Below are positions 10,552 through 20,625 of a stretch of 64,000 nt of DNA, piece after piece. The number at the start of each line of letters is the position of its first letter. Position 1 is the first letter of the stretch. This stretch comes from Cryptomeria japonica. Lineage: Eukaryota; Streptophyta; Pinopsida; Cupressales; Cupressaceae. A program made the position numbers and the translations under genes. The notes under the pieces are model-generated. The model saw nothing but the letters and a program-made list of their open reading frames with translations, did not search any database and was not told where the DNA came from. The stretch covers positions 545,422,202 through 545,486,201 of the forward strand of contig NC_081412.1 of assembly GCF_030272615.1 (NCBI RefSeq), read 5' to 3'.

Positions 10552-11174
10552 TCCATATATCCTCTTCCTCCTTGAAATCTACCTCTAGTAAACCTTCTAC
10601 CTCTGCCTCTCTTCTTCTGCTCATGTATTTTGTTTAACTTCTCTTCAGCCTTTAGGGCATACTAGTAAGCCTCTTCAACACTCTCTAATTTGGTTAAACT
10701 AAGTTTATCTTGTATAGACATTTGCAATCCATTCAAATATCTTGCAACTTGTTCAACTTCATCATCAACATTTCTGGATCTGATATTCAACTTGTAAAAT
10801 GCTTCAGTGTACTACTTCACACTAAATTTATTCTATCTCAAATTCTACAACTTTTAGAACAGATCCACTTGATAATTTATCGATATAAAATTTGACTTCA
10901 ACTTAGCAACCATCTTATCCCATGTCTTGATCTTCTCTTTATCTCTCTTTTGTCTATCAACTTGCAAATACTCCCACCAAAGAGATGCATGACCTTTCAA
11001 CTGGGTACAAACATATTTCACCTTCCTTTCTTCTACAGTGTTCGCAAAATAAAAATATTTCTCCATCTCCGAGATCCAATCCATCAATTCATCTGAATCC
11101 AACTTTCCATCATATTGTGGTGGGGTAAAATGAGGTTTAGTATTCGCTCTACTCAAAACCCTCAAAACCCTCAA
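10552..11174 (-). pseudogene. Ty3/gypsy gag fragment of element G
   Basis: On the minus strand the frame from 11174 carries a Retrotrans_gag-type domain: 'PPQYDGKLDSDELMDWISEM', 'YVCTQLKGHASLWWEYL' and 'IKTWDKMVAKLKSNF'. It continues, with damage, through a 'QVARYLNGLQMSIQDKL' block to an Arg/Gly-rich segment at 10552. There element A interrupts it; the zinc knuckle and protease resume at 3043. The two halves give the normal gag-CCHC-protease order once A is removed. Confidence 0.85.
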
Positions 11175-11467
11175 AAACCTTTCCTCATCCAGATCAATCG
11201 TTGGTGGGTTTACTTGTTATGTCGGGGATTCTTCTCCTTCATCTTCACTTACATCTTCAATATGTCACCCTCTTATCTAGGCTGTCTCCACGAATTCTAA
11301 TACGGCTACTATACATCACAACAAGGTCTGTATTCCCACGTGCTCTACCATTCCTAGTTCCTCTTCACACCATCTTTTACCTCGTTCCTCTACAACTGCA
11401 GGTCAGATCCTCAATCCGCCACCGTACAACAAAATTATTAGGACTCACAATCTCTAGAATGAATCTC

Positions 11468-11479
11468 GCTCTGATACCA
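11468..11479 (-). other. primer-binding site of gypsy element G
   Basis: GCTCTGATACCA on the + strand, complement of TGGTATCAGAGC. It lies upstream (higher coordinate) of the minus-strand gag, as expected for G's 5' end. Confidence 0.75.
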
Positions 11480-11481
11480 CT

Positions 11482-12018
11482 TGAAGTAGTCATCGGTTAG
11501 GAGTGACCTCAAAGAGATTAATCCGGACCGATCAACAAGAGTAAACACAATGAAAAACACAAAGATATGATGGAGGCAATAGAGAACATATTGAATTATC
11601 TCATGAAAATTGATTACAATCAACTAGTAACATCTGGGTTATAGAAACCAGCTCACATGCCTATTAGAACATGCTCAAAATACAAAATAGGTCACAACCG
11701 GGACCTTAAATCTCAAGATCTATCTTCTACACTTAGTCTAACTACTTATGTCTTTGATTGTTACATTCTAATTCTCATTTACAATTATATATACGATCCA
11801 ACGGGATTGGGTCAACCCCAAAAGGGATCAAAACCCAAAGAACAAGACCTAACATGTAAAACCAGCAAGGCCGACCTCCGCCAAGAGATTCCTCCAAAAA
11901 ATCTAAAGGATGAAGTGTAGATCACGGGAAAAGGTCAGCCACATGCCAAGGAACATCGGAATCAAAACTCAAGGCTCCGCAAGATTCAAAAGGGGTTTTG
12001 GTAGATCACCAAAATAGG
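11482..12018 (-). repeat. probable 5' LTR part of element G, cut by element D
   Basis: Sequence just beyond G's primer site, starting TGAAGTAGTC at 11482 (the LTR end on the minus strand). Element D interrupts it at 12018. The outer LTR limit is not resolved; it may continue at 19878 beyond D. The 13-mer TCAACTAGTAACA occurs both near 11620-11632 and near 19904-19916 and may mark repeated termini. No coding capacity. Confidence 0.5.
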
Positions 12019-13279
12019 TGTAGCGTCCTAAAATTGCGACACTTGCAATTTCGACTGCATTTTGGTCTTCACGATGGCGACGCAACACGCAACCTGAATG
12101 GAGACCCCAAAACTTGCTCACGACACCAAAAACTGCATTTTTCAAGCACCTTGGCCTGAACCTCCTTGCACCCCGCTATCCCGGAGGTGGGACCAGAGCG
12201 CCCAGCGCCCTGGTCCCTCAGGACCAGGGCACCCAGCGCCCTGGTCCCCCAGGACCATGGCGCCCAGCGCCCTGGTCCCTGGGTCCTATTTTGGGCCCGG
12301 TCTCCTAAGTGATATCGGGTCTTTTTGATTGCAATTTGGAAATATACTTCCCTGGTCGGCCTAAGGTCGGGAAAATCAGTCTATCAGCCCTAATTAACAA
12401 GTATATAAACTACATTTTTCTCTCTCATTTGGCATGAGGAGGATATGTGTACAAAGCGTGGAAACTATACTCAAGCATTCAAGCAATCAATCATTTCAAG
12501 TCTCCATTCAAGGCTAAGTGTTGCATTCAAGACAAGGATTCAACCATTGAAGAGGAGATCACTTATTACATGCTATATACAACATACTACATACTACAAC
12601 ATACAACATCTAAACCTTCGCACATAAGGATACCAACATCCTTAGAACAAGGTATTAGTACTTGTTTTACATTACAGTCATTTACATTTACAGCACTTGC
12701 TCATTTCTTGGTTAATTCCAAAACCGGGGTTCGACCTAAAGGCAAACCCCTAATCCCTAACCCCCCATCGTCTTCACTTTTCTGTGTGTAGGTTGCAGGT
12801 ACGCGGCTGAGATTGAAGATCTGGAATCCTTGTGTAGAGACGAACCGATCCCCCTTCGTTTGACGGATTTTTCGGAGGACCGTGGCGCCGGGTGCCATCG
12901 TCCTGACAACTTTTGCTCAAATTTGCAGGACAACGCCGTATCGACATTTTACTGCTAATTCCAGGTCCGCAGTTTCATCCTATAACCTAAACTCAGTTTA
13001 TAAGCGAATCTTTATGACTTTCTATGCATGCTTAGCTTAATTCTTCTATGCACATTCTTTACAAAAGAGGGTAGCCTTGCTTTCCTAACCCTTGAAATTC
13101 ACTTAGCATCCAATCTTACATTGTGTGGGATTGGATCTTATGAGTTTCAACCCCTCTTTTGAATGTAAAGTCTTCCCCCTAAGTGAAAACCATCGAATCC
13201 TAGCGAACCTCCCTTCTCTCTCCTCGGAGTTGGAAGAGGGGAGAACAACTAGGGTTCGACCGCGGTTTTCCGCTTTACA
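12019..13279 (+). repeat. 5' LTR of element D
   Basis: Runs from TGTAGCGTCC to CCGCTTTACA. The 31-bp length difference from the 3' LTR equals exactly one unit of the GC-rich repeat at 12190-12278. A possible basal signal is 'TATATAAACTAC' near 12402-12413, which would place a start of transcription some 30 bases downstream. Otherwise differences from the 3' LTR are scattered single bases. Confidence 0.88.
12190..12278 (+). repeat. three 31-bp tandem units, each a GC-rich palindrome
   Basis: Units start at 12190, 12221 and 12252. Each 27-base core has the form GGACCAGGGCGC-CCA-GCGCCCTGGTCC with small changes, so each can fold into a 12-bp stem with a 3-base loop. The 3' LTR has two units. Confidence 0.9.
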
Positions 13280-13282
13280 TTT

Positions 13283-13300
13283 TGGTGAACCCGATGTGAA
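13283..13300 (+). other. primer-binding site candidate of element D
   Basis: TGGTGAACCCGATGTGAA starts three bases after the LTR end. TGG at this place is the complement of a tRNA CCA end. I do not assign the tRNA. Confidence 0.6.
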
Positions 13301-14453
13301 CATCCTTTCTTATTTTTCATGCTTAGATCTGAAAAGTTGATTACATTTCCATGTTTGATCTTTTGCAAAATTTTAGAGGTGATTGCATAAAAACCCTAAA
13401 TTTTCTTTTTGAACATTGAACTTGCGAAATGTTTAATTATTAATGCTTGCTTCAGATCTGCCCTTCTATTACAAATTATCAATTCATGTCTGTACTTTAA
13501 TTTTGAAAATTAAGTGGTTAAAAGTCAAAACCCTAATTTTTGAAACCCTCTTGATTCAACCTTTGTCCGACAATTTCACTGATCAAAACATCTCCAAATC
13601 AGCTATAACTTTGGATTCTGCAATAAAATCACATTATCCTTCATCCCTGAAAATTTGGAAAAAAGTTGCGAGGACCGTGTTGCACTCCGAGCGCCATCGT
13701 CCCCGACATTTTTTCTGAAATTTCGGGAGCGACATCTTACTGTGTTTTCCTGCTAAAATCCAGAATTTTGGCTGATTTTATCAATTATAACACCTTCAAA
13801 ATTACAGTCAAAGTTGGTCTTGCGATTGCTTGGTCTAAGGCTCCTAATCATTCAAAAATTGTTGAAATTAAAATTTTGTGTCAAAATTGCGTTTTTATTA
13901 TCATAAATCTGAAAAGTGTGTCTACATTCATTCGAAATTTCAGTGCTTTATTCAAATTCTTGCAATTTATGACTTTTGAAATTAAGTGCTTAATTACAAC
14001 AACTTTGATTTCCGCTTTCAAAATTGAATTTTGCGTGAAATTGAGTCAATTTTTAATTTTCAAAATTTGCATTGCTTTTGACATTCCCTCTAAAAACATA
14101 AAATTCAAAATTTCAGTTTCCCTTTCTTTTTCAAAAATTCAAATTTTGCATTTTTCGACAATCTTGATAGGGTTCAATTTTGAGATTGCAACTTTAATTT
14201 GGCCTATCTACAGATCGTAAAATCCCTCAATTTTTTCAGATTAGCTCTAAAATCATCATACCTTTCATCCCTGCAAATTTCGAAAAAAGTTGCAAGGACC
14301 GTGTTGCACTCCGAGCGCCACGGTCCCGAACATTTTTTCCGAAATTTCGGGAGACTGTTGTGATTGTATTTAACAGCTTAAATCTGGAAGATTGGCTGGT
14401 TTTACTGAAAATTGCTACCTCTAAGATCAAAATCTTTTCTCTCTCTCTAGTGC
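13301..14453 (+). other. AT-rich leader of element D with a duplicated hairpin block
   Basis: No coding signal: frames here are Phe/Ile/Lys-rich and AT-driven. A block of about 95 bases occurs twice, at about 13640-13737 and 14266-14356. Each has a hairpin core: GGACCGTG...GCGCCATCGTCC at 13672-13702 and GGACCGTG...CACGGTCC at 14296-14326, followed by GAAATTTCGGGAG. A related core, GGACCGTGGCGCCGGGTGCC, lies in the LTR at 12877. The position suggests RNA packaging or dimerisation signals; this is inference. Confidence 0.65.
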
Positions 14454-17400
14454 ATGATTTTTACAACAGTAAGCCCTACTTACACTATTCCCGTTAGACG
14501 AAGCCGTAGAATTAAGTCCTTCCGAGGTTTAACTACCAAGGAGATGGAACCTAATTTGAGTAGCCTTTTTAACGAGGATATGGGTAATTCCTCTAATCCT
14601 CCTAATGATGAAGAAGCTCCCCATGAAGTTTCCATTGAACAACTTTCCAAATTGGATAACCAATTTGACGATTTTCACCAATGGATGTCTCATGAGTATC
14701 CCGATAGTCAAGCTCTTCCTTTAATTGAGGGTCTAAAACGCATGCTTCAAAGTGATAAGAATGGAATTGATGTTTTACGTGGTATCGCACATATTGTGGA
14801 TTCGAATATGATGCCTATGAAGAGTTGTGCTGAATCTTTAGGTTATACACAACCTCCTACACAAGTCAATCATTCTATTCCTTTGACCACTCCTATTGCT
14901 AGTATACCTACCTTTACATCAAACATCATGGCTACCTCTATACAAGACATTCCTCCTGTGATCACTAGTCATGGGGGCAATCCTCCCTCTTCTTCAATTA
15001 ATCCTCTTCCTTCATTCAATCCAACTTCTTCGTACATTCCTTCAATGAATGTTCCTATTACATCTTTACAAATGAACATGACGCAAGGGGGCAATTCATT
15101 TAACCATTCCATTCCTCCTTGTAGTGTTCCTCCTATCCAATCATCCCCTATGGTTGACTATCATAGGGTCCCACCACCTTACTCTTTACCTTCTTTCAAT
15201 AACATCACACCTCCATCTCAATCTAACACACCTAATATGAACTCTTCGACTGAAGCGACCATTAACAATCTTGCACAAACTGTCTCTTCTTTACAGCAAC
15301 AAATTGCCTCTATGAATCAATCTAAGTTTAGTGTGCCCACATTTGACGTTGCGAGCCCACTTTCTCTTGATACTGTTCGAGCTATCCCTCCTAAACATGT
15401 TGAAATCCCGCATTTGGAGCTTTATAATGGTAAAGGAGATCCTCTAACACATGTTAAGACTTTTCAAACAATTTGTACTGATTTTGCTTATGACTCAAGG
15501 TTGCTTGCAAAACTATTCACTAGAACATTAAGAGACAAAGCCCTACAATGGTATTGCTCGTTGCCTTCTTATTCTATTACTTCTTTCGAACAACTTGCAA
15601 ATGCTTTCATTCAACAATTTCAAAACAATATAAGTCCTAAAGTTACTTTGATTGATTTAATGCATTGTAAACAAGGTGTTAAAGAAAAAGTGACTGATTT
15701 TATTGGTAGATATAAGCATTTGTATGCTCAAATTTCTTTTCCAGTGCCTGATAATGATATTCAAAGAATCTTTATTTCTAATTTACAAAAAGATATTCGA
15801 GACAAACTTCTGTTTTCTGAGTTTACTTCTTTCCAACAGTTGTGTGCCACTCTTCACAATTATCAACTGACTGTGAGTCAAATGGAACAATCACATCCTA
15901 TGGCTCCGAGTGATAAGGGTGATAGCAGTCAACAACCATTTGGGAAGATTAAACCGAACAGAGATTCCATCAAATTCAATGAAAACATCATCAACAACAA
16001 TGTGAATGCAGCATCAGGTGTGCCTCCTATTTCTAAATTTTTCAGGAAAGAAAGAAAGTATACTCCTTTGAATGAATCATTGCATGATATTATGAATAAG
16101 TTATTGGGACAAAATGTGCTTACTCTTCCTCCTATACAACAAATTGATCCTGCAAAGATTACTTCACCTTATTTTGATCACAAAGCTTTTTGTCATTTTC
16201 ATCGTCAGCCTGGTCATGATACTGAAAAATGTTTTTCTTTAAAGGGTAAAATTCAGGATTTGATTGATAATAATACTATTTCTGTTTCTGGAGTGAATGA
16301 TAAAGGCAACACATCTGTAGCTCCTCCTAACCAAAATCTTCAGATTTTCACTGATCCATTGCCTTCTCATACCTCTAATGCAATTGAGGCTAATGATTCC
16401 TCTCTTTCATCTGATGGTCTTGTGTCTATGACTCCGAATGTGATTAACTTTGTCGAGCAGCAAGAAATCCCTAAAGAACCTTCCATCACATTTGATTCTA
16501 GTGAAACCATTAGAGCACCTGATGGTCCTTTATACATAGTTGCAAAAGTCAAGAATACACCTTGCCGTGGAGTGCTTATTGATCCTTCGTGCATGATTAA
16601 TGTTATTACTGAAGAATTTCTTTTTACTTTGCAATTGAATCAAGTGATCTATGACAAAATAGATGTGATTGTGAAACTATTTGATGTATTTTCTTCTCCT
16701 GCAATTGGTTCTATTACATTGCCTATTGAGGTCCATAATAAATCTCTTGATGTGAACTTTGCTATTATTCCTTCTTCCGAACAATTTCGTGTGAAGCTTG
16801 GCTATCCTTGGCTATCTTCCATGAAGGCTATTGCTTCTCCTATACATAAGTGTTTGAAATTTCCCCATAATGGTGAAGTTGTTACTGTCAATCATAGTCT
16901 CTTTAAACCAGCTGAAAGAACCTCTAGTGTTCCTATTAATTATTTTTGGCCTAAACAATTCCAATCTCTTCCTCCGCGAAGTGATCATCTTTTCAAATCT
17001 TATCAAAAGTGGAAAACAGATATGATCCTATCTTTAAGTGAACCTAGAACACCTAAACTTGACATTCCTATCATTCTTGAGAAGGAAATTCTTCCTTTGA
17101 AAGATAAAACCAATGTCTTTCCTCAAGAAGATTCCCAACCCGTCCCCATGGATGTGACTATGTCTATGCCTGATAAATCTTCTAAGAGTAGATCTATACC
17201 TCCTCGTCATGATGGACTTGGTCTTCTCCCTAAACCAAAAATTCCTCCTTTATATGGAGCAGTTCCTCCTCCGTCCTTTTATAGAGAGAAGAGACCTTCT
17301 TCTTCTCCTATTGTCCAGCCTAAGAGACCACAACCTAAACACCCAAGTGCTAAGGATGAGAACATTCCTCCTCCTCAATCTTCTTCACTTCCTACTAAGA

Positions 17401-17900
17401 CTAGACGTAATCGTTCTGCACGCGAACGTCGACGAAAGCGTCGTCTTAGAGCTCAAGCAGCTGCTCCTCAAAATTTACAATCTCCAAAAACACCTTCAAC
17501 AAGCATTATTCCATTTTCTCCTCAGCCGGATATTGAGCCTAAATCTCCTAAACATAATATGCATGATGGTCTTGATCCTGTGCGAGTTAAAGATCCTATT
17601 TTTATAAATCTTGATGATGATATAGATGAAAATGTTATTCATGATGAAAATGTTACTCCTCTTGCTTCTGATAGTGAATATGAACTTGTTGATGTTGATA
17701 ACCATTTATCTAATGAATTTTCTAAAGCACTTATCCTAGCTCCTAGACAAGAACAATGTGGCTCGGAACATGAACATAGCCCTTGTTTGGATCTTGTGAT
17801 AGCTCCATCTGCTGTGTTGGATGTTCCTCCTCTAGCGTGTTCCCTGCCTTCCCGAAACATTGATCAGCAAGATCGGGGGGTAGATGACATGCTAGACTAG
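14454..17900 (+). CDS. gypsy-type Gag with protease-like domain (element D)
   Basis: One uninterrupted frame of 1148 codons. Residues 1-310 are low-complexity, Pro/Ser/Asn-rich. Residues ~318-480 are a Retrotrans_gag domain ('LELYNGKGDPLTHVKTF', 'LRDKALQWYCSLP', 'LMHCKQGVKEKVTDF', 'ISNLQKDIRDKLL'). Near 577 is the His/Cys motif 'FCHFHRQPGHDTEKC' of Tat/Ogre-like gypsy Gags. From ~695 to 800 is a retropepsin-like fold ('GVLIDPSCMINVI', 'KLGYPWL') with D-P-S instead of the catalytic D-[ST]-G, so probably inactive. A Pro-rich linker, a basic patch 'RRNRSARERRRKRRLRAQ' (~984-1001) and an acidic C-terminus follow. It would form the capsid-like particle using a helper's enzymes. Confidence 0.85.
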   Translation: MIFTTVSPTYTIPVRRSRRIKSFRGLTTKEMEPNLSSLFNEDMGNSSNPPNDEEAPHEVSIEQLSKLDNQFDDFHQWMSHEYPDSQALPLIEGLKRMLQSDKNGIDVLRGIAHIVDSNMMPMKSCAESLGYTQPPTQVNHSIPLTTPIASIPTFTSNIMATSIQDIPPVITSHGGNPPSSSINPLPSFNPTSSYIPSMNVPITSLQMNMTQGGNSFNHSIPPCSVPPIQSSPMVDYHRVPPPYSLPSFNNITPPSQSNTPNMNSSTEATINNLAQTVSSLQQQIASMNQSKFSVPTFDVASPLSLDTVRAIPPKHVEIPHLELYNGKGDPLTHVKTFQTICTDFAYDSRLLAKLFTRTLRDKALQWYCSLPSYSITSFEQLANAFIQQFQNNISPKVTLIDLMHCKQGVKEKVTDFIGRYKHLYAQISFPVPDNDIQRIFISNLQKDIRDKLLFSEFTSFQQLCATLHNYQLTVSQMEQSHPMAPSDKGDSSQQPFGKIKPNRDSIKFNENIINNNVNAASGVPPISKFFRKERKYTPLNESLHDIMNKLLGQNVLTLPPIQQIDPAKITSPYFDHKAFCHFHRQPGHDTEKCFSLKGKIQDLIDNNTISVSGVNDKGNTSVAPPNQNLQIFTDPLPSHTSNAIEANDSSLSSDGLVSMTPNVINFVEQQEIPKEPSITFDSSETIRAPDGPLYIVAKVKNTPCRGVLIDPSCMINVITEEFLFTLQLNQVIYDKIDVIVKLFDVFSSPAIGSITLPIEVHNKSLDVNFAIIPSSEQFRVKLGYPWLSSMKAIASPIHKCLKFPHNGEVVTVNHSLFKPAERTSSVPINYFWPKQFQSLPPRSDHLFKSYQKWKTDMILSLSEPRTPKLDIPIILEKEILPLKDKTNVFPQEDSQPVPMDVTMSMPDKSSKSRSIPPRHDGLGLLPKPKIPPLYGAVPPPSFYREKRPSSSPIVQPKRPQPKHPSAKDENIPPPQSSSLPTKTRRNRSARERRRKRRLRAQAAAPQNLQSPKTPSTSIIPFSPQPDIEPKSPKHNMHDGLDPVRVKDPIFINLDDDIDENVIHDENVTPLASDSEYELVDVDNHLSNEFSKALILAPRQEQCGSEHEHSPCLDLVIAPSAVLDVPPLACSLPSRNIDQQDRGVDDMLD

Positions 17901-18642
17901 TTACATTAGCATGGCAGATTCTCTCCCCCTCCCTTTTGTTACTTCTTCTATATGTGATTCTCATTCTTCTATTTTGTCATCCTTAGTGTTGTCTACTTGA
18001 GGACGATGCAAAGCATTGAGATCTCTTTGGTCTCTCTCATGTTGACTCAAAAGACACATGTGTTCCCTTCTTCTAGGTGACCTTCCTTGATTGGGGAATG
18101 AAGAACAATTATGCATACATACATATGATATATACATGACTTATCATACAGCATACTGACCCCGAGGAAAGCGAAGTCACCTCGTGCTTTGTGTTTTGTG
18201 TCTATTATCCTTGGGTTTATCTCACACTTGGGGGCTAAATCCTTGCGATAACGCGCTCCTTTCCTTTCTCATTTCTTATGTGTATCACTACGTTAAAACA
18301 ATCACCCTCGTTGAGGCGCGTGCGATCGCTTTAACGTAGGGGGGCATACACCCTGACTATCCCTTCACGATACTTGAAAATTTCTTGGAGAACTTAGCTT
18401 TGCCTTGAAAATTTTTGGTATTTCTTTTACATGACTCATAGTGAGGGAACCTTACTACTGACAGTCATGGTTCTCCCTCGTGATATTCCCTTTTACTTTG
18501 TCAATCGAAGTCGTAAGATCCTTAGTCCACTGGGGGCTTGGTGTATCTTGCCTCCTTGACGTGGTGAAAGTCTTTCAATATTGTTTCCTTGTACTTTACC
18601 GGAAGTATGAGCATACATACTCCCGCTAAAGTGGGGGCTAAA
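17901..18642 (+). other. 3' non-coding region of element D with hairpin and polypurine tracts
   Basis: No coding frame. A perfect 10-bp inverted repeat (CTACGTTAAA at 18288-18297, TTTAACGTAG at 18330-18339) encloses the palindrome GCGATCGC. G-rich tracts recur: CTTGGGGGCTAAAT near 18227-18240, ACTGGGGGCTTGG near 18530 and the junction tract GTGGGGGCTAAA at 18631-18642, which directly precedes the 3' LTR and is the likely plus-strand primer. Confidence 0.65.
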
Positions 18643-19872
18643 TGTAGCATCCTAAAATTGCGACACTTGCAATTTCGACTGCATTTTGGTCTTCACGATG
18701 GCGACACAACACGCAACCTGAATGGAGACCCCAAAACTTGCTCACGACACCAAAAACTGCATTTTTCAAGCACCTTGGCCTGAACCTCCTTGCACCCCGC
18801 TGTCCCGGAGGTGGGACCAGAGCGCCCAGCGCCCTGGTCCCTCAGGACCAGGGCGCCCAGCACCCTGGTCCCTGGGTCCTATTTTGGGCCCGGTCTCCTA
18901 AGTGATATCGGGTCTTTTTGATTGCAATTTGGAAATATACTTCCCTGGTCGGCCTAAGGTCAGGAAAATCAGTCTATTAGCCCTAATTGACAAGTATATA
19001 AACTACATTTTTCTCTCTCATTTGGCATGAGGAGGATATGTGTACAAAGCGTGGAAACTATACTCAAGCATTCAAGCAATCAATCATTTCAAGTCTCCAT
19101 TCAAGGCTAAGTGTTGCATTCAAGACAAGGATTCAACCATTGAAGAGGAGATCACTTATTACATGCTATATACAACATACTACATACTACAACATACAAC
19201 ATCTAAACCTTCGCACATAAGGATACCAACATCCTTAGAAAAAGGTATTAGTACTTGTTTTACATTACAGTCATTTACATTTACAGCACTTGTTCATTTC
19301 TTGGTTAATTCCAAAACTGGGGTTTGACCTAAAGGCAAACCCCTAATCCCTAACCCCCCATCATCTTCGCTTTTCTGTGTGTAGGTTGCAGGTACGCGGC
19401 TGAGATTGAAGATCTAGAATCCTTGTGCAGAGACGAACCGATCCCCCTTCGTTTGACGGATTTTTCAGAGGACCTTGGCGCCGGGCACCATCGTCCCGAC
19501 AACTTTTACTCAAATTTGCAGGACAGCGCCGTATCGACATTTTACTGCTAATTCCAGGTCTGCAGCTTCATCCTATAACCTAAACTCAGTTTATAAGCGA
19601 ATCTTTATGACTTTCTATGCATGCTTAGCTTAATTCTTCTATGCACATTCTTTACAAAAGAGGGTAGCCTTGCTTTCCTAACCCTTGAAATTCACTTAGC
19701 ATCCAATCTTACATTGTGTGGGATTGGATCTTATGAGTTTCAACCCCTCTTTTGAATGTAAAGTCTTCCCCCTAAGTGAAAACCATTGAATCCTAGTGAA
19801 CCTCCCTTCTCTCTCCTCGGAGTTGGAAGAGGGGAGAACAACTAGGGTTCGACCGTGATTTTCCGCTTTACA
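18643..19872 (+). repeat. 3' LTR of element D
   Basis: TGTAGCATCC to GCTTTACA. It carries two instead of three palindromic units (18814-18840 and 18845-18871). Confidence 0.88.
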
Positions 19873-19923
19873 ATAGGTTCAAGCAATCAGTCACTAGATA
19901 CTGTCAACTAGTAACAGGAAACT

Positions 19924-20316
19924 TGTTGGCCATTTGGTGGGTCAACACCTCCTATGGATTCTTGACATGGCTTTCTGTTGCCTCCCATGGATCCTTAACT
20001 CTGGTCGCTCTCCCGTTCACTAATAGCTCGATATTTTTGTGTAATGGCAGTGATGATTCTAACGAATGGTATCAGATCACCAGGTCACAAGTTTGAATTC
20101 TAGGTTGTACCCCTAGAATCCTCTATTGGTGCGGAGGGGGGGGGGCTGGAATCCTCAATAGGTGTTGAGGGGGATTGTTGGCCATTCAGTGGGTCAGTAC
20201 CTCCTATGGATTTGTGACATGGATTTCTCCTACCTCCTATGGATCCTTAACTCTAGTCGCTCTCCCATTCACTGACAGATCGAGCTTTTGGTGTAGCAAC
20301 AGTGGTGATTCCAACA
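19924..20316 (+). mobile_element. complete TRIM (miniature terminal-repeat retrotransposon)
   Basis: Two LTRs of exactly 141 bp (19924-20064 and 20176-20316) begin TGTTGGCCATT and end in ATTC[T/C]AAC plus A or G. They flank only 111 bases. The internal part starts with a primer site at 20067-20078 (TGGTATCAGATC, one mismatch to the Met site) and ends with the purine tract GTTGAGGGGGAT. The duplication AAACT is at 19919-19923 and 20317-20321. It has no coding capacity and is mobilised in trans, known for the TRIM class. Confidence 0.88.
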
Positions 20317-20321
20317 AAACT

Positions 20322-20625
20322 GTTAAGGAAACTGATAGCGATATCTTGCCAAAAAATGATCCAAATGTGATGTGGTTTGGAAATAAGAAAGATGATCAAG
20401 TTTTCAAGTAGAATCCAACTCCACAAGATCCGATGAGCCAAAACCGATACACACATAAAGAAATGCTAAAAATGCAAACAGAAAACAAAACAGAAAGAAA
20501 ATGTTTTTGGTTGATACCATATTGCCATGAACCAGAGATGCTCCTGCATCAGATAACTTATGGAGCACCAAATCACGAACCATCTGAAGTGAAGATACAC
20601 AAGACCATCCCAAATAATATCATCT
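20322..20625. other. unassigned stretch between TRIM and LTR fragment
   Basis: Short open frames occur on both strands (about 70-109 codons) but none shows a motif I recognise. It is probably the flank of an older element, possibly the outer part of gypsy G's LTR region. Confidence 0.3.

Larger units (their letters stand above)
12019..19872 (+). mobile_element. Element D: 7.85-kb gag-only gypsy-type LTR retrotransposon
   Basis: Direct LTRs (1261 and 1230 bp) begin TGTAGC and end GCTTTACA. The duplication ATAGG lies at 12014-12018 and 19873-19877. The internal part has a primer site different from that of the copia elements, a 1.15-kb AT-rich leader, one uninterrupted 1148-codon frame of Gag plus protease-like region, a 0.74-kb tail and a polypurine tract. 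RT, RNase H and integrase are absent, so it fits the terminal-repeat-with-GAG (TR-GAG) class and needs a helper. Its intact frame and well-matched LTRs suggest it is among the youngest elements here. Confidence 0.88.

Noticed and set aside
12098-12328. Pro/Gly-rich frames near the 5' LTR start of element D
   Set aside because: They come from the palindromic 31-bp repeat and change length between the two LTRs.
13666-14220. 184-codon + strand frame in the leader of element D
   Set aside because: AT-driven Phe/Ile/Lys/Ser composition with no motif, lying between primer site and gag; judged non-coding leader.
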